From NCBI RefSeq assembly GCF_000382225.1, contig NZ_KB907806.1, positions 5,394 to 69,393 on the forward strand: a DNA stretch of 64,000 nt. Reading direction: 5' to 3'. Shown piece by piece: positions 16,671 through 24,492 of the stretch. Both the position numbers and the translations under genes were made by a program. The stretch comes from Hymenobacter aerophilus DSM 13606 (GTDB lineage: Bacteria; Bacteroidota; Bacteroidia; Cytophagales; Hymenobacteraceae). The notes below the pieces were generated by a model. The model saw only the letters and a program-made list of their open reading frames with translations, was not told the origin of the DNA and did not search any database. The stretch's first letter is position 1. Each line of letters begins with the position of its first letter.

Positions 16671-17753
16671 CTACCAGTTGGCGCGGCGCAGCTTTTCGGG
16701 GTGCAGTACCCGGATGTCGCGGTTGGTGAGCTCGATGCTGCCGTCCTGGCGCAGCTCGCTCAGGATGCGGCTCAGCGACTCGGGGGCGGTGCCGATGAGG
16801 GCGGCCATGTCTTCGCGCGAGAGTTGGATGAGGGGCTCGGCGGCGGGCTGGGCGGTGGTTTGCTGCTCGTGCAGGCGCAGCAGCGTGTCGGCCACGCGCT
16901 TGCGCAGCGAGTTGTAGGCCATATCGAGCAGCAGCTCCTCCTGCTCGCGCACCCGGCCGGCCAGCAGGCGCACAAACTGCCGGCCCACCTCGGGGTTGCG
17001 GGAAAGCAGCTGGCTGAAGTCGGCGGCCGGAATATAGCGCAGCACGGTGTCTTCGAGCGTCAGGGCTGAGTCGTGGTGGGCGGTGTGTTCGAGCAGGGGC
17101 TGGTAGCCGAAAAAGTCGCCGGGGCCATAGAGGCCAGTAATCAGCTCCTTGCCGGCGGCGGTGGTTTTGGTGGTTTTCACCCGGCCCGCCTCCACGAAAT
17201 ACAAGCGGCTGGCCTCGTCGCCCTCGGCGTAGATAATCTGCTTGCGGGGCAGCTCGTGCGTGCGGCGGTCGGCGGCCAGGCTCTCCAGCGTATCGAGCTG
17301 GCCCGTGGCCTGGGCGTCGTGCAGAAACGCATCGAGGCCGGCGGACGTGGGTTCGTACTCGGGGGCAGGTGGGGGTTGCAGCTGCTGGAAACGGGCCAGC
17401 CGACCGGCCACGGCATTTAGCAGCTCGTTGCTGTCGAAGGGCTTGGTGAGGTAGTCGTCGGCGCCCAGCTCCATGCCCTTGCGCAAGTCCTGGCGCTCGG
17501 TTTTGGCCGTCAGGAAAATAAACGGGATGCCGCGCAGCTCCTCGTTCTGGTTGAAGATGTGCAGCACGCCGTAGCCGTCGAGCACGGGCATCATAATGTC
17601 GCAGATAACCAGGTCGGGGCGGGTGGCCAGGGCCTGCTCGACGCCCAGCTTGCCGTTGGCGGCCGTGAGCACCTCGTAGCCGGCCAGCTCCAGCAGCTCG
17701 GCCGTGTTCTCGCGGATAAGGTCGTGGTCCTCAATCAGTAGAATGACTTTCAT
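16671..17753 (-). CDS. Receiver / cNMP-fold / FNR-type HTH hybrid response regulator
   Basis: A 360-residue fusion. The receiver domain, 1-120, has the phosphoacceptor D52 (CDIMMPVLDG) and conserved K104. A cyclic-nucleotide-binding fold spans about 150-265. The Crp-type winged helix follows, with recognition helix APESLSRILSELR. E325, S328 and R329 match the E-xx-S-R set that gives FNR its TTGA/TCAA specificity. The N-terminal Fe-S cysteines of FNR and the Arg-Ser cAMP pocket of CRP are not present. It is therefore probably switched by phosphorylation, not oxygen or cAMP (inference). It overlaps the kinase gene by 23 bp. FNR-like boxes upstream of ccoI and ccoNO are plausible targets. Confidence 0.88.
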   Translation of the reverse strand: MKVILLIEDHDLIRENTAELLELAGYEVLTAANGKLGVEQALATRPDLVICDIMMPVLDGYGVLHIFNQNEELRGIPFIFLTAKTERQDLRKGMELGADDYLTKPFDSNELLNAVAGRLARFQQLQPPPAPEYEPTSAGLDAFLHDAQATGQLDTLESLAADRRTHELPRKQIIYAEGDEASRLYFVEAGRVKTTKTTAAGKELITGLYGPGDFFGYQPLLEHTAHHDSALTLEDTVLRYIPAADFSQLLSRNPEVGRQFVRLLAGRVREQEELLLDMAYNSLRKRVADTLLRLHEQQTTAQPAAEPLIQLSREDMAALIGTAPESLSRILSELRQDGSIELTNRDIRVLHPEKLRRANW

Positions 17754-19344
17754 AGGGGATGGTTAGCGTGACGGTAGTGCCCTGGCCGAGCTGGCTTTGC
17801 AGGTCGACGGTGCCGCCCAGCAGCTCGGCGTAGCGGCCCACAATATACAGGCCTAGCCCGGTGCCGGGCAGGTTGCTGACGCTGCGGGCCCGGAAAAACC
17901 GCTCGAACAAATGCTGCTGGTCTTCTTCCGAAATGCCCAGTCCTTCGTCCTCGACCCGCAGCGTGAGCCAGCCGCCGGCGCAGGCCGCGTGCAGGCGCAC
18001 CACCGAGTCGTCGCCCGAGTATTTGAGGGCGTTGGAGAGCAGATTAACCAGGATTTTGCGCAGCAGCGAAGCGTCGAGCCAGATGGCGGAAGGGCAGGCC
18101 TGCAGGTCGGGCTCGATGCGCTGGCCGGGCTTGCACAGGCCCTGCACGTCGAGCATCGTGTCGCGCACCAGCTCGGCCAGCTCCAGGCGGGCGGCGCGGG
18201 CGGCCACCTTGCCCTCCTCAATCCGGCCCACCGACAGGAACTCTTCCAGAATATCATTCAGGTGATTAACCGACTGGCGGATGCGCTCGATGTGGCGCAG
18301 GCGCTTGCCCTGCTGCTCGCCGGCCGGGTACTGCTCGATGAGCGAGGCCGAGGTGAGCACGGCCGTAAGGGGGGTGCGGAACTCGTGCGAGGCCATGCTC
18401 ACGAAGCGCGACTTCAGCTCGCCCAGTTCCTGCTCGGCCTGCAGGGCCTTGGCCAGCTCGTCTTTGCGCTGCTCCAGCTGCTCCAACGTGCTCAGCAGGG
18501 CGTGGGTGCGGTCGGCTACTTTCTGCTCCGGGTCGGCGTTGAGGCGCTCCACGCGCAGGCGCTCGGCCACCAGCGCCTCCCGCGCCTGCCGCTTATCGGT
18601 AATGTCGATGACGTAGGACACCACGTACAGCTCGTTTTCCTGGTAGAAATAGCTCAGACTCACCTCCACCGGAAACACCGAGCCGTCGGCCCGCTGGCCT
18701 TGCAGGTCGCCGCGGTGCGAGTTGAGGGCGCGCACCTGGGGGTCGGCGTTGAACGATTCGCGCAGCTGCTGGTGGTTGCGGCCGGGCGCGGGCGGCACCA
18801 GCGCGTCGATGTTGGCGCGCAGCAGGCCCTCGGGCGGGTAGCCGAACTGCTGGTGGGCCATGTGGTTGGCCGACACGATGTCGCCCGCCCGGTTGCAGAC
18901 GATAATGCCAATAGTGGCGTGCGACACCACGGCCTCGAACCGGCCGTGGCTGTTGGCCAGGGCCTGCTCGGCGCGCTGCAGCCGCAACCCCTCGGCCACC
19001 GGGCAGCCGCCGCTGGGCAGAGGCTGCAGCCGCAGCAGCAGCGGCGCGGCGGGGTCGGCAGGGGCCAGGGGCAGCAGCGTGAGGCGGGCCCGCACACCGG
19101 ACGCCCCAAGCTGCACCACCGACTCGGCCGAGCCCGTGCTACGGGCTTCGGCCAGCAGCGCGGGCCACTCGGGCGGCAGCGGCGAAGGGGCATCGGCGGC
19201 CAGCAGTTCGGCTTCGGAGGTGTAGCCCAGCAACTCCACGCCCGCCTGGTTTATGCGCAGCAGCCGGCCGGTAACCGGGTCGGCCAGCCCCGCAAAGTCG
19301 GGAGTTTGGGAGAGCAGCAGGTCGGCCAGGGCGTGGGAAAACAT
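17731..19344 (-). CDS. PAS-domain sensor histidine kinase
   Basis: A 537-residue cytoplasmic kinase with no membrane span or signal peptide. A degenerate PAS-like segment (5-110) is followed by a clear PAS domain (130-250) with the GQRADGSVFPVEVSLSYF core also found in FixL-type PAS. A coiled coil (255-310) leads to HisKA with H320 (SMASHEFRTPL) and an ATPase domain (NLLSNALKYS, DEGLGISEE, GTGLGLYIV). By eye, the position of the FixL haem-ligating histidine is Gln (DPQVRAL), so haem binding is doubtful. The 3' end overlaps the response-regulator start, implying translational coupling. The start at 19344 is preferred because the longer frame is Arg/Pro-rich and unlike PAS proteins. Confidence 0.87.
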   Translation of the reverse strand: MFSHALADLLLSQTPDFAGLADPVTGRLLRINQAGVELLGYTSEAELLAADAPSPLPPEWPALLAEARSTGSAESVVQLGASGVRARLTLLPLAPADPAAPLLLRLQPLPSGGCPVAEGLRLQRAEQALANSHGRFEAVVSHATIGIIVCNRAGDIVSANHMAHQQFGYPPEGLLRANIDALVPPAPGRNHQQLRESFNADPQVRALNSHRGDLQGQRADGSVFPVEVSLSYFYQENELYVVSYVIDITDKRQAREALVAERLRVERLNADPEQKVADRTHALLSTLEQLEQRKDELAKALQAEQELGELKSRFVSMASHEFRTPLTAVLTSASLIEQYPAGEQQGKRLRHIERIRQSVNHLNDILEEFLSVGRIEEGKVAARAARLELAELVRDTMLDVQGLCKPGQRIEPDLQACPSAIWLDASLLRKILVNLLSNALKYSGDDSVVRLHAACAGGWLTLRVEDEGLGISEEDQQHLFERFFRARSVSNLPGTGLGLYIVGRYAELLGGTVDLQSQLGQGTTVTLTIPYESHSTD

Positions 19345-19423
19345 CGAAACGGGATAATTGAGGCGCACATTACGTTGCGGCAGCCCAGGCGGGGCGGGGG
19401 CGTTGCGGGGCGCAGCTAATGCA

Positions 19424-19431
19424 CAAAGTTC
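19424..19431 (-). promoter_or_regulatory. Candidate promoter box GAACTTTG for the kinase-regulator pair
   Basis: A GANCTTTG element on the minus strand, 80 bp upstream of the kinase start. It is the same box variant as in the ccoI and ccoNO promoters, but no FNR-like operator is visible near it. Confidence 0.35.
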
Positions 19432-19555
19432 GGCAAAAATAAGGCGGCGCGGGCGGGCTTTCTGAGGAAGGTCAAGCGGGGGACTGACAAACCTCATGGA
19501 ATGGGAGGGGGGCGGGCTGGTACTTTTACAGCTCTTACGTTACCCGTTTTGGCTT

Positions 19556-19867
19556 ATGTCAGTTGTTGCTACCCCTACTACGCTGGTGCCCGAGGCCGCC
19601 GTGCTGCTGGTGCTGCTGCCCCCGGCCGGGGCGGGCCAGGCGCCGGCCCTGAGCGCGGGCGCGCTCAGGGCCCTGCAGGCCCGCCTGGGGCCGGGCGTGC
19701 GCGTACTGAAAATCGACGAGGCCACCCACCCCACGGTGGTGCGCAGCTTCAGCGGCCAGCCGGCGGCGCTGCCCGCCTGCGTGCTGGTGCGCCAGGGCGT
19801 GGAACTGTGGCGCCAGCCCGGCCTGCCCCAGGCCGAGGCCATCGAAGCCCGCCTCCGCCTGGGGTAA
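19556..19867 (+). CDS. Thioredoxin-fold protein without CxxC
   Basis: A 103-residue soluble protein. The pattern VRVLKIDEATHPTVVRSF, then ALPACVLVRQGVELWRQPG, resembles the second half of a thioredoxin fold, including a cis-Pro-like strand before VLVRQG. The redox CxxC is absent; only one cysteine is present. Small proteins of this type often act as structural or single-cysteine thioredoxin relatives. The ATG at 19556 is preferred over 19496, which overlaps the promoter region of the divergent kinase. A TACTTTTA box lies at 19521-19528. The biological role is unknown. Confidence 0.6.
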   Translation: MSVVATPTTLVPEAAVLLVLLPPAGAGQAPALSAGALRALQARLGPGVRVLKIDEATHPTVVRSFSGQPAALPACVLVRQGVELWRQPGLPQAEAIEARLRLG

Positions 19868-19895
19868 GGCCCGCCGCTGCTACTGGATACCAAAT

Positions 19896-20003
19896 AGAAC
19901 GTCATTCAGAGCGAAGCGAAGAATCTCGCGTGCATTGGTAACTTCCTGATGGCAGGATTACTTTGGCACGCGAGATTCTTCGCTTCGCTCTGAATGACGT
20001 TCT
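19896..20003. repeat. Long inverted repeat, family A copy 6
   Basis: Arms AGAACGTCATTCAGAGCGAAGCG and complement, with inner GAATCTCGCGTGC and GCACGCGAGATTC arms. It lies between two convergent genes. Confidence 0.9.
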
Positions 20004-20024
20004 TTCTAACAACTAACCAACCGC

Positions 20025-20423
20025 TTACTGGGTGGAAAGAGGCGTGTTGATGATGCGCAGGCGGGTTTCGAAGACGTGCGCGATGCTGCCGGCGCGGAGC
20101 CGGGCCTCGTCGGCCACCGGGCCGGCAAACAGCGAATCGACGGTGCGGCAGAACAGGTGCAGCCACTGCTGGAAGTGGCCGCTGCCGATGGGCAGCGGGA
20201 TGTGCTTCATGAAGGGCTGGCCCTGGTAGCGGCCGGTGTGCAGCAGCAGGCTGCTCCAGAAGTCGTACATGCGCGGCAGGTGGGCCGCCCAGTCCACGTG
20301 GGCCACGTCGTTGAAGATGGGGCCCAGCAGCGGGTCGGCATTCACGCGGTCGTAGAAGGTGTCGACCAGCACCTTGATGTCGGCTTCGGACTGGATATCG
20401 GGCAGCGTGTTGTTGGAAGGCAT
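20025..20423 (-). CDS. Group III truncated haemoglobin
   Basis: A 132-residue 2-on-2 globin. It has the B-helix region LVDTFYDRVNADPLLGPIF, the DFWSSLLLHTGRYQGQPFMKHIPLPIG segment typical of group III (trHbP), and a proximal His in the HFQQWLHLFCRTVD helix, near residue 85-90. Such globins bind O2 or NO and often accompany micro-oxic respiration genes in Bacteroidota. Placement beside the cbb3 region supports a role in O2/NO handling, but the ligand chemistry is inferred. Confidence 0.88.
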   Translation of the reverse strand: MPSNNTLPDIQSEADIKVLVDTFYDRVNADPLLGPIFNDVAHVDWAAHLPRMYDFWSSLLLHTGRYQGQPFMKHIPLPIGSGHFQQWLHLFCRTVDSLFAGPVADEARLRAGSIAHVFETRLRIINTPLSTQ

Positions 20424-20470
20424 GAGCGGGGAGGGTTGTAAGAAGGGTTGAAAATCTTAGTCTGACGTTC

Positions 20471-20612
20471 ACCCCACCCCCGGCCCACCTTGCTCAAAGC
20501 GCAACATCCTCCGGGAGAGGGGTGCCAGCCGCGAGTTCAAGAACTATACTTCGTTGAACGCACCCCTCTCCCGGAGGATGTTGCGCTTTGAGCAAGGTGG
20601 GTCGGGGGGGGG
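20471..20612. repeat. Long inverted repeat, family B, 41-bp perfect stem
   Basis: The arm CCACCTTGCTCAAAGCGCAA continuing to GAGAGGGGTGC pairs exactly over 41 bp with the right arm. Ragged C/G-rich tails CCCCACCCCCGG and CGGGGGGGG flank it. The CTCCGGGAGAGGGGTG core relates it to the copies at 30203, 30849 and 55156. It fills the spacer between the globin and the upstream membrane protein. Confidence 0.92.
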
Positions 20613-20618
20613 CACTGT

Positions 20619-21095
20619 TCAAGCTGCCTGCCGGAGGCGCCAGGCTTCGGCGGGGCGGCTGAGCAGGGCGAAGGCGCGGTTGGCGGTGCCCAGCAGCAGG
20701 AGCAGCTTGAACACTTCGGCGCCAATATAGATATGGTGCAGGTCGCTGGCGGGCGGGGTGCGGCCGGCCAGCAGCGCCAGGGCCCGCACATCGAGGGCCG
20801 GCAGCAGCCATGCGGTTTGCACTACCAGCACGGCGGCCAGTAAGCCCAGCGGCAGCGCCAGGTTGGCGGGCACCTTCAGGCGGAAGGCGGCCACGATGGC
20901 CAGCACGGCCAGCCCGATTTCTACCTTATTGAGGGCCTGAAACACCAGCCGGCCGATGCCCAGCCCCAGCGGCACCGTGATGCCCGGCGCGGTGAACTTG
21001 AGCGGCGCTTCGAGAAACGAAATGCCCGCCACCAGCCCCGCCCAGAACAACAGCGCGGCCACCAGCAGAAACGACCAGGAATGACGAGAGAACAT
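20619..21095 (-). CDS. Four-span membrane protein of the cbb3 neighbourhood
   Basis: A 158-residue protein with four predicted membrane helices, at about 8-28, 45-70, 78-98 and 125-145. A motif, ISFLEAPLKFTAPGITVPLGLGIGR, follows helix 1, and HHIYIGAEVFK precedes helix 4. The pattern looks like a DUF4149-type or similar membrane protein, but the family is not certain. It faces away from ccoI across a 340-bp spacer that holds an FNR-like box, so it may be co-regulated. The start at 21095 begins directly at the first hydrophobic helix. Confidence 0.6.
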   Translation of the reverse strand: MFSRHSWSFLLVAALLFWAGLVAGISFLEAPLKFTAPGITVPLGLGIGRLVFQALNKVEIGLAVLAIVAAFRLKVPANLALPLGLLAAVLVVQTAWLLPALDVRALALLAGRTPPASDLHHIYIGAEVFKLLLLLGTANRAFALLSRPAEAWRLRQAA

Positions 21096-21134
21096 GGAGC
21101 AGGAATAAAGGTGACGGTCGAATGGCGTAGCGGC

Positions 21135-21218
21135 GCGACCCATCGCGTCTCAGCGGTGAACGGCGACGTCTGACGGGCAACATCAGCAACGATGAGACGC
21201 GACCCATGGCGTCTCATC
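21135..21218. repeat. Family C repeat (CGCGACCCATnGCGTCTC)
   Basis: CGCGACCCATCGCGTCTCA at the left is repeated as CGCGACCCATGGCGTCTCA on the right. The right copy forms the hairpin GATGAGACGCG...GCGTCTCATC. It is related to the element at 32734-32840. Upstream of it, 21096-21134 shows nothing recognisable. Confidence 0.7.
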
Positions 21219-21261
21219 GTTACCAACCAAACAAAGGTGCCAGCCAAACGGTGCGGGCGCG

Positions 21262-21275
21262 CTGACGCAAATCAA
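21262..21275. promoter_or_regulatory. FNR-like operator upstream of ccoI
   Basis: CTGACGCAAATCAA is an imperfect TTGAT-N4-ATCAA dyad. It matches the box before ccoNO at 12 of 14 positions. The last base lies 44 nt before a GAGCTTTG promoter box, the same spacing as at ccoNO. It also lies 167 bp from the divergent gene ending at 21095. Confidence 0.6.
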
Positions 21276-21319
21276 GCCCCGGCATGAGGTTGGTCATCGG
21301 ACGGGGGCGCGGGCGGGCG

Positions 21320-21327
21320 GAGCTTTG
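21320..21327 (+). promoter_or_regulatory. ccoI promoter box GAGCTTTG
   Basis: Similar to the Bacteroidota -7 TAnnTTTG box with G for T at the first base. That is the same deviation as in the ccoNO promoter. The ATG is about 108 bp downstream. Confidence 0.45.
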
Positions 21328-21435
21328 TAGAAAGCACGGGCGGGCAACCTGTCAGTTGTACCGCTGCCCGCTTGTTCGCCTCAGCCGATAGAAAACAAGC
21401 TACCCGCTAAAAGCTATCAGCTAACCGCTCCATAT

Positions 21436-23952
21436 ATGCCCACCGTTCTCGAAGAAGCTACCGTTACCGACGTTGCCTGCGCCCACTGCGGCGACGCCTG
21501 CCCGCCCGAGCCGCTGGAGCTGGCCGGCCAGCCCTTCTGCTGCGCCGGCTGCCGCACGGTGTACGAGCTGCTGGCGGCCAACAACCTGTGCACCTACTAC
21601 AACCTCGACGAGCGCCCCGGCCTCAAAGTAAAGGAAGTGGAACTGCCCGGCCGCTTCGACTACCTCGACTCGGAAAGCGTGCAGGCCCAGCTGCTGAGCT
21701 TCCGCTCGGAGGAGCGGGCGCGCCTGACCGTGAGCGTGCCCCAGATGCACTGCACGTCCTGCATCTGGCTGCTGGAGCACTTGCCCAAGCTGAACGCGGG
21801 CATCGTGGAGGCGCGGGTGCAGTTCCTGCGCAAGGAAATCACCATCACCTACCTCACCGCCCGCACCTCGCTCAAGGATGTGGTGGCCCTGCTGGCTTCC
21901 GTGGGCTACGAGCCCCAGATTACGCTGGCCGAGCTGGGCGCCCAGCCCCACCGCGCCAGCCGCACGCTCTACTACCAGCTGGGGCTGGCGGCCTTCGCCT
22001 TCGGCAACGTAATGCTGCTGGCCCTGCCCGACTACTTCTCGTTTGTCGAGGAGTTGCAGGCCGGGTTCGGGGGCTTCTTTGGGCTCCTGAGTCTGGCGCT
22101 GGCGCTGCCGGTGCTGCTGTACAGCGCCCGCGACTTCTTCCGCTCGGCCTGGCAGGGGCTGCGGCAGCGGTATATCAACCTCGACTTTCCGATTAGCCTG
22201 GGGCTGCTGGCCTTGTTTGGGGTGAGCAGCTGGGAGGCGCTGAGCGGCCAGGGGCCGGGCTACTTCGACTCGTTTACCGGGCTGGTGTTCTTTATGCTGA
22301 TTGGCCGCTGGGTGCAGCAGCGCACGTACGACGCGCTGCGCTTCGACCGCGACTTTACGTCCTACTTCCCGGTGGCCGTCACCCAGCTCACCCCCGAGGG
22401 CGACAAGTCCATCTCGGTGCGGGAGCTGCAGGTGGGCCACCGGATTCGGGTGCGCCACCAGGAGGTGGTGCCGGCCGATGCGGTGCTGCTGCGCGGCGAC
22501 GGGCAGATTGACTACTCCTTTGTATCGGGCGAGAGTACGCCGGTGGCGCGGGCCTCGGGCGAGCTGGTGTACGCCGGCGGCCGGCAGCTGGGCGAGGCCG
22601 TGGAGCTGGAAGTGGTGCGCGAAGTCAGCCAGGGCTACCTGACCCAGCTGTGGAACAACCCGGCCTTCGCCAAGGAAAGCCGCCACCAGGGCCTGGAAAC
22701 CTACGCCAACCGGGTGGGCCGCTACTTCGTGGGCATCACGCTGGCGCTGGCGCTGGGCACGCTGCTCTACTGGGGCCCGCGCGACCAGGCCATGATGTGG
22801 CGGGCTTTCACCTCGGTGCTGATTATTGCCTGCCCCTGCGCCCTCTCGCTGGCCACCCCGTTTGCCCTGGGCGCGGCCGTGCGAGTGCTGGGCCGCCACA
22901 AGTTCTACCTGAAAAACTCGGCCGTCATCGAAACGCTGGCCCGCGCCGATACGCTGGTGTTCGACAAGACCGGCACGCTCACCGACCCGCACCAGGCCGC
23001 CGTGCAGTACCACGGCCGCCCCCTCACGGCCGCCGAGCTGAGCCTGCTCACGACGGCCGCCGCCCAGTCAACCCACCCGCTAAGCCAGCGGCTGGCCCGC
23101 GAGGCCAATGGCCCGGCCCGGCCCCTGCGCCACTGCCACGAAACCTCCGGCCAGGGCCTCGAAGCCACCGCCGACACGGGCGAAACGGTGCGCCTGGGGG
23201 CGGCCGGGTTCACCGGCAGTACCGCCAAGCTCCCGCTTCGCGACGCGCCGAACGATAGTAGCGCGAAGCTTCCGCTTCGCGACTTGTTGAGCGACACGGC
23301 GCCTGATGGGCGCGAAGCAGAAGCTTCGCGCTACTTCGACGCGCCCGAAACGCGGGTGTACGTGGCGTTTGAGGGCGAGCCGGCGGGTTACTACACCTTC
23401 CCCAACGTGTACCGCCCGGCCCTGCCCGAGGTGCTGGCCGGCCTGGGCGGGCACTACCGGCTGGCCGTGCTCTCGGGCGATACGGCCGCCGAGGAAGCGC
23501 GCCTGCGCGCCATGCTCGGCCCCGACGCCGCGCTGCACTTCCGCCAGTCGCCGGCCGATAAGCTGGCCTACATTGCCGCCGAACGGGCCAACGGGCATAC
23601 CGTGGTGATGGTGGGCGACGGCCTCAACGACGCCGGGGCCCTGCGCGCCGCCGATGCCGGCCTGGCCCTCACCGACACGCTCACCAACTTCTCGCCCGCC
23701 TGCGACGCCATCCTCGACGCGGCCGAGTTCGGCCGGCTGGCCACGTTCCTGCGCTTCTCGCGGGCCTGCCTGCGGGTGGTGCTGGCCACCTTCGTGCTCT
23801 CGTTCTGCTACAACGCTTTCGGCCTCACGCTGGCCGTGCAGGGTTTGTTCACGCCCATCGTCTCGGCCATCCTCATGCCCATCAGCTCGCTGAGCGTGAT
23901 GCTGGTGGCCACCGTGCTGGTGCGCCGGGCGGCGGCCAAACTTTGTCTTTGA
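21436..23952 (+). CDS. ccoI: CcoI-type copper-exporting P1B ATPase
   Basis: An 838-residue P1B-type ATPase that supplies copper for cbb3 oxidase assembly. An N-terminal Cys-rich domain (C15, C18, C22, C35, C36, C39) is followed by an HMA domain with CTSC at 106-109 and eight expected membrane helices. The ion-selective CPC is at 466-468, phosphorylated D510 is in DKTGTLT, and GDGLNDAG spans 727-734. The domain order matches CcoI/FixI. The nucleotide-binding domain contains an unusual insert of about 40 residues (about 594-634) with two SAKLPLRD-like units. The insert is encoded by a palindromic repeat. ccoS follows 90 bp downstream. Confidence 0.93.
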   Translation: MPTVLEEATVTDVACAHCGDACPPEPLELAGQPFCCAGCRTVYELLAANNLCTYYNLDERPGLKVKEVELPGRFDYLDSESVQAQLLSFRSEERARLTVSVPQMHCTSCIWLLEHLPKLNAGIVEARVQFLRKEITITYLTARTSLKDVVALLASVGYEPQITLAELGAQPHRASRTLYYQLGLAAFAFGNVMLLALPDYFSFVEELQAGFGGFFGLLSLALALPVLLYSARDFFRSAWQGLRQRYINLDFPISLGLLALFGVSSWEALSGQGPGYFDSFTGLVFFMLIGRWVQQRTYDALRFDRDFTSYFPVAVTQLTPEGDKSISVRELQVGHRIRVRHQEVVPADAVLLRGDGQIDYSFVSGESTPVARASGELVYAGGRQLGEAVELEVVREVSQGYLTQLWNNPAFAKESRHQGLETYANRVGRYFVGITLALALGTLLYWGPRDQAMMWRAFTSVLIIACPCALSLATPFALGAAVRVLGRHKFYLKNSAVIETLARADTLVFDKTGTLTDPHQAAVQYHGRPLTAAELSLLTTAAAQSTHPLSQRLAREANGPARPLRHCHETSGQGLEATADTGETVRLGAAGFTGSTAKLPLRDAPNDSSAKLPLRDLLSDTAPDGREAEASRYFDAPETRVYVAFEGEPAGYYTFPNVYRPALPEVLAGLGGHYRLAVLSGDTAAEEARLRAMLGPDAALHFRQSPADKLAYIAAERANGHTVVMVGDGLNDAGALRAADAGLALTDTLTNFSPACDAILDAAEFGRLATFLRFSRACLRVVLATFVLSFCYNAFGLTLAVQGLFTPIVSAILMPISSLSVMLVATVLVRRAAAKLCL
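23215..23335. repeat. Palindromic element translated within ccoI
   Basis: The arms 23257-23281 and 23311-23335 are 25-nt reverse complements with one mismatch. Each arm is itself a near palindrome (CGCGAAGC...GCTTCGCG). A partial direct copy of the arm lies at 23224-23243. The arm layout, GTAGCGCGAA...TTCGCG, is the same as the intergenic repeat at 50490-50583. The reading frame stays open throughout. Confidence 0.8.
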
Positions 23953-24026
23953 GCTGCAAGCCTCAAGCTACAAGCTGCAAGCTTCTTGCCCATAGCTTAC
24001 AGCTTGTAGCTTGAGGCTTGCAGCTC
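23951..24026. repeat. Inverted repeat, family D, ccoI-ccoS spacer
   Basis: GAGCTGCAAGCCTCAAGCTA continuing to 23976 pairs exactly over 26 bp with 24001-24026. It starts right at the ccoI stop and ends 16 bp before ccoS. A hairpin here could separate the levels of the two genes. Confidence 0.9.
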
Positions 24027-24042
24027 ACTAACCCTTTCTGCC

Positions 24043-24198
24043 ATGACCATCATCTATTTGCTTATCGGTATCAGCCTGTTGGTGGCGCTGCTCTTTTTGG
24101 GGGCCTTCCTGTGGTCGGTGCGCTCGGGCCAGTACGACGATACCTACACGCCCTCCGTGCGCATGCTGTTCGAGGACGAGGAGCCGCCGCTGCGCTAG
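24043..24198 (+). CDS. ccoS: CcoS, cbb3 oxidase assembly protein
   Basis: A 51-residue protein with one N-terminal membrane helix (IIYLLIGISLLVALLFLGAFLW). The conserved tail RSGQYDDTYTPSVRMLFEDE follows, the CcoS/FixS signature WxxxxGQFDD. CcoS is needed for cofactor insertion into the cbb3 catalytic subunit. Order after ccoI is the classic ccoI-ccoS arrangement. Confidence 0.93.
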   Translation: MTIIYLLIGISLLVALLFLGAFLWSVRSGQYDDTYTPSVRMLFEDEEPPLR

Positions 24199-24282
24199 GG
24201 GAGAGGCAAACCCCGGCCCGATAAGGCGTTTGTGCGTTTCCAGGCCGTGAAGGCCATTTCCGATTTACCGGACAGCGTTTTG

Positions 24283-24492
24283 GATGCGTCGGATGGCGTT
24301 TTCGATGCGTCGAAAGCTCCGTCCGATGCACCGAAGACGCCTTTCGGTGCATCGAAAACGATAACCAACGCACCGAAGACAGCAACCAACGCACCGAAAG
24401 GCGTCTTCGATGCGACGAAGACACCAACCAACGCACCGAAGACGCCTTCCGGTAAAGCGAAAGCGCTGTTCGGTGCGTCGAAAATGATAGCC
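24283..24492. repeat. Ten 21-bp repeats between ccoS and ccoNO
   Basis: Ten degenerate 21-bp units cover 210 bp. Many unit junctions contain the dyad TTCGRTGCRYCGAA. In one plus-strand frame (GTG 24232 to 24504) they read as heptads such as DAPKTPF, NAPKTAT and GASKMIA. The minus strand is also open and reads as similar heptads. Neither ORF has a convincing start. A period of 21 bp equals two helical turns, so the dyads lie on one DNA face. The rest of the 24199-24642 spacer holds the ccoNO operator and promoter box. Confidence 0.85.

Noticed and set aside
17731-17753. Assembly error causing kinase-regulator overlap
   Set aside because: Both proteins end and begin at normal domain borders; a 23-bp overlap is ordinary for coupled genes.
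20619-21143. Longer start for the four-span membrane protein
   Set aside because: The extra 16 residues are hydrophilic and overlap the family C repeat area; the start at 21095 leads straight into the first helix.
24283-24492. CRISPR-like array
   Set aside because: No unique spacers and no 24-40 nt repeats alternating with variable sequence; units are contiguous. No cas genes occur.
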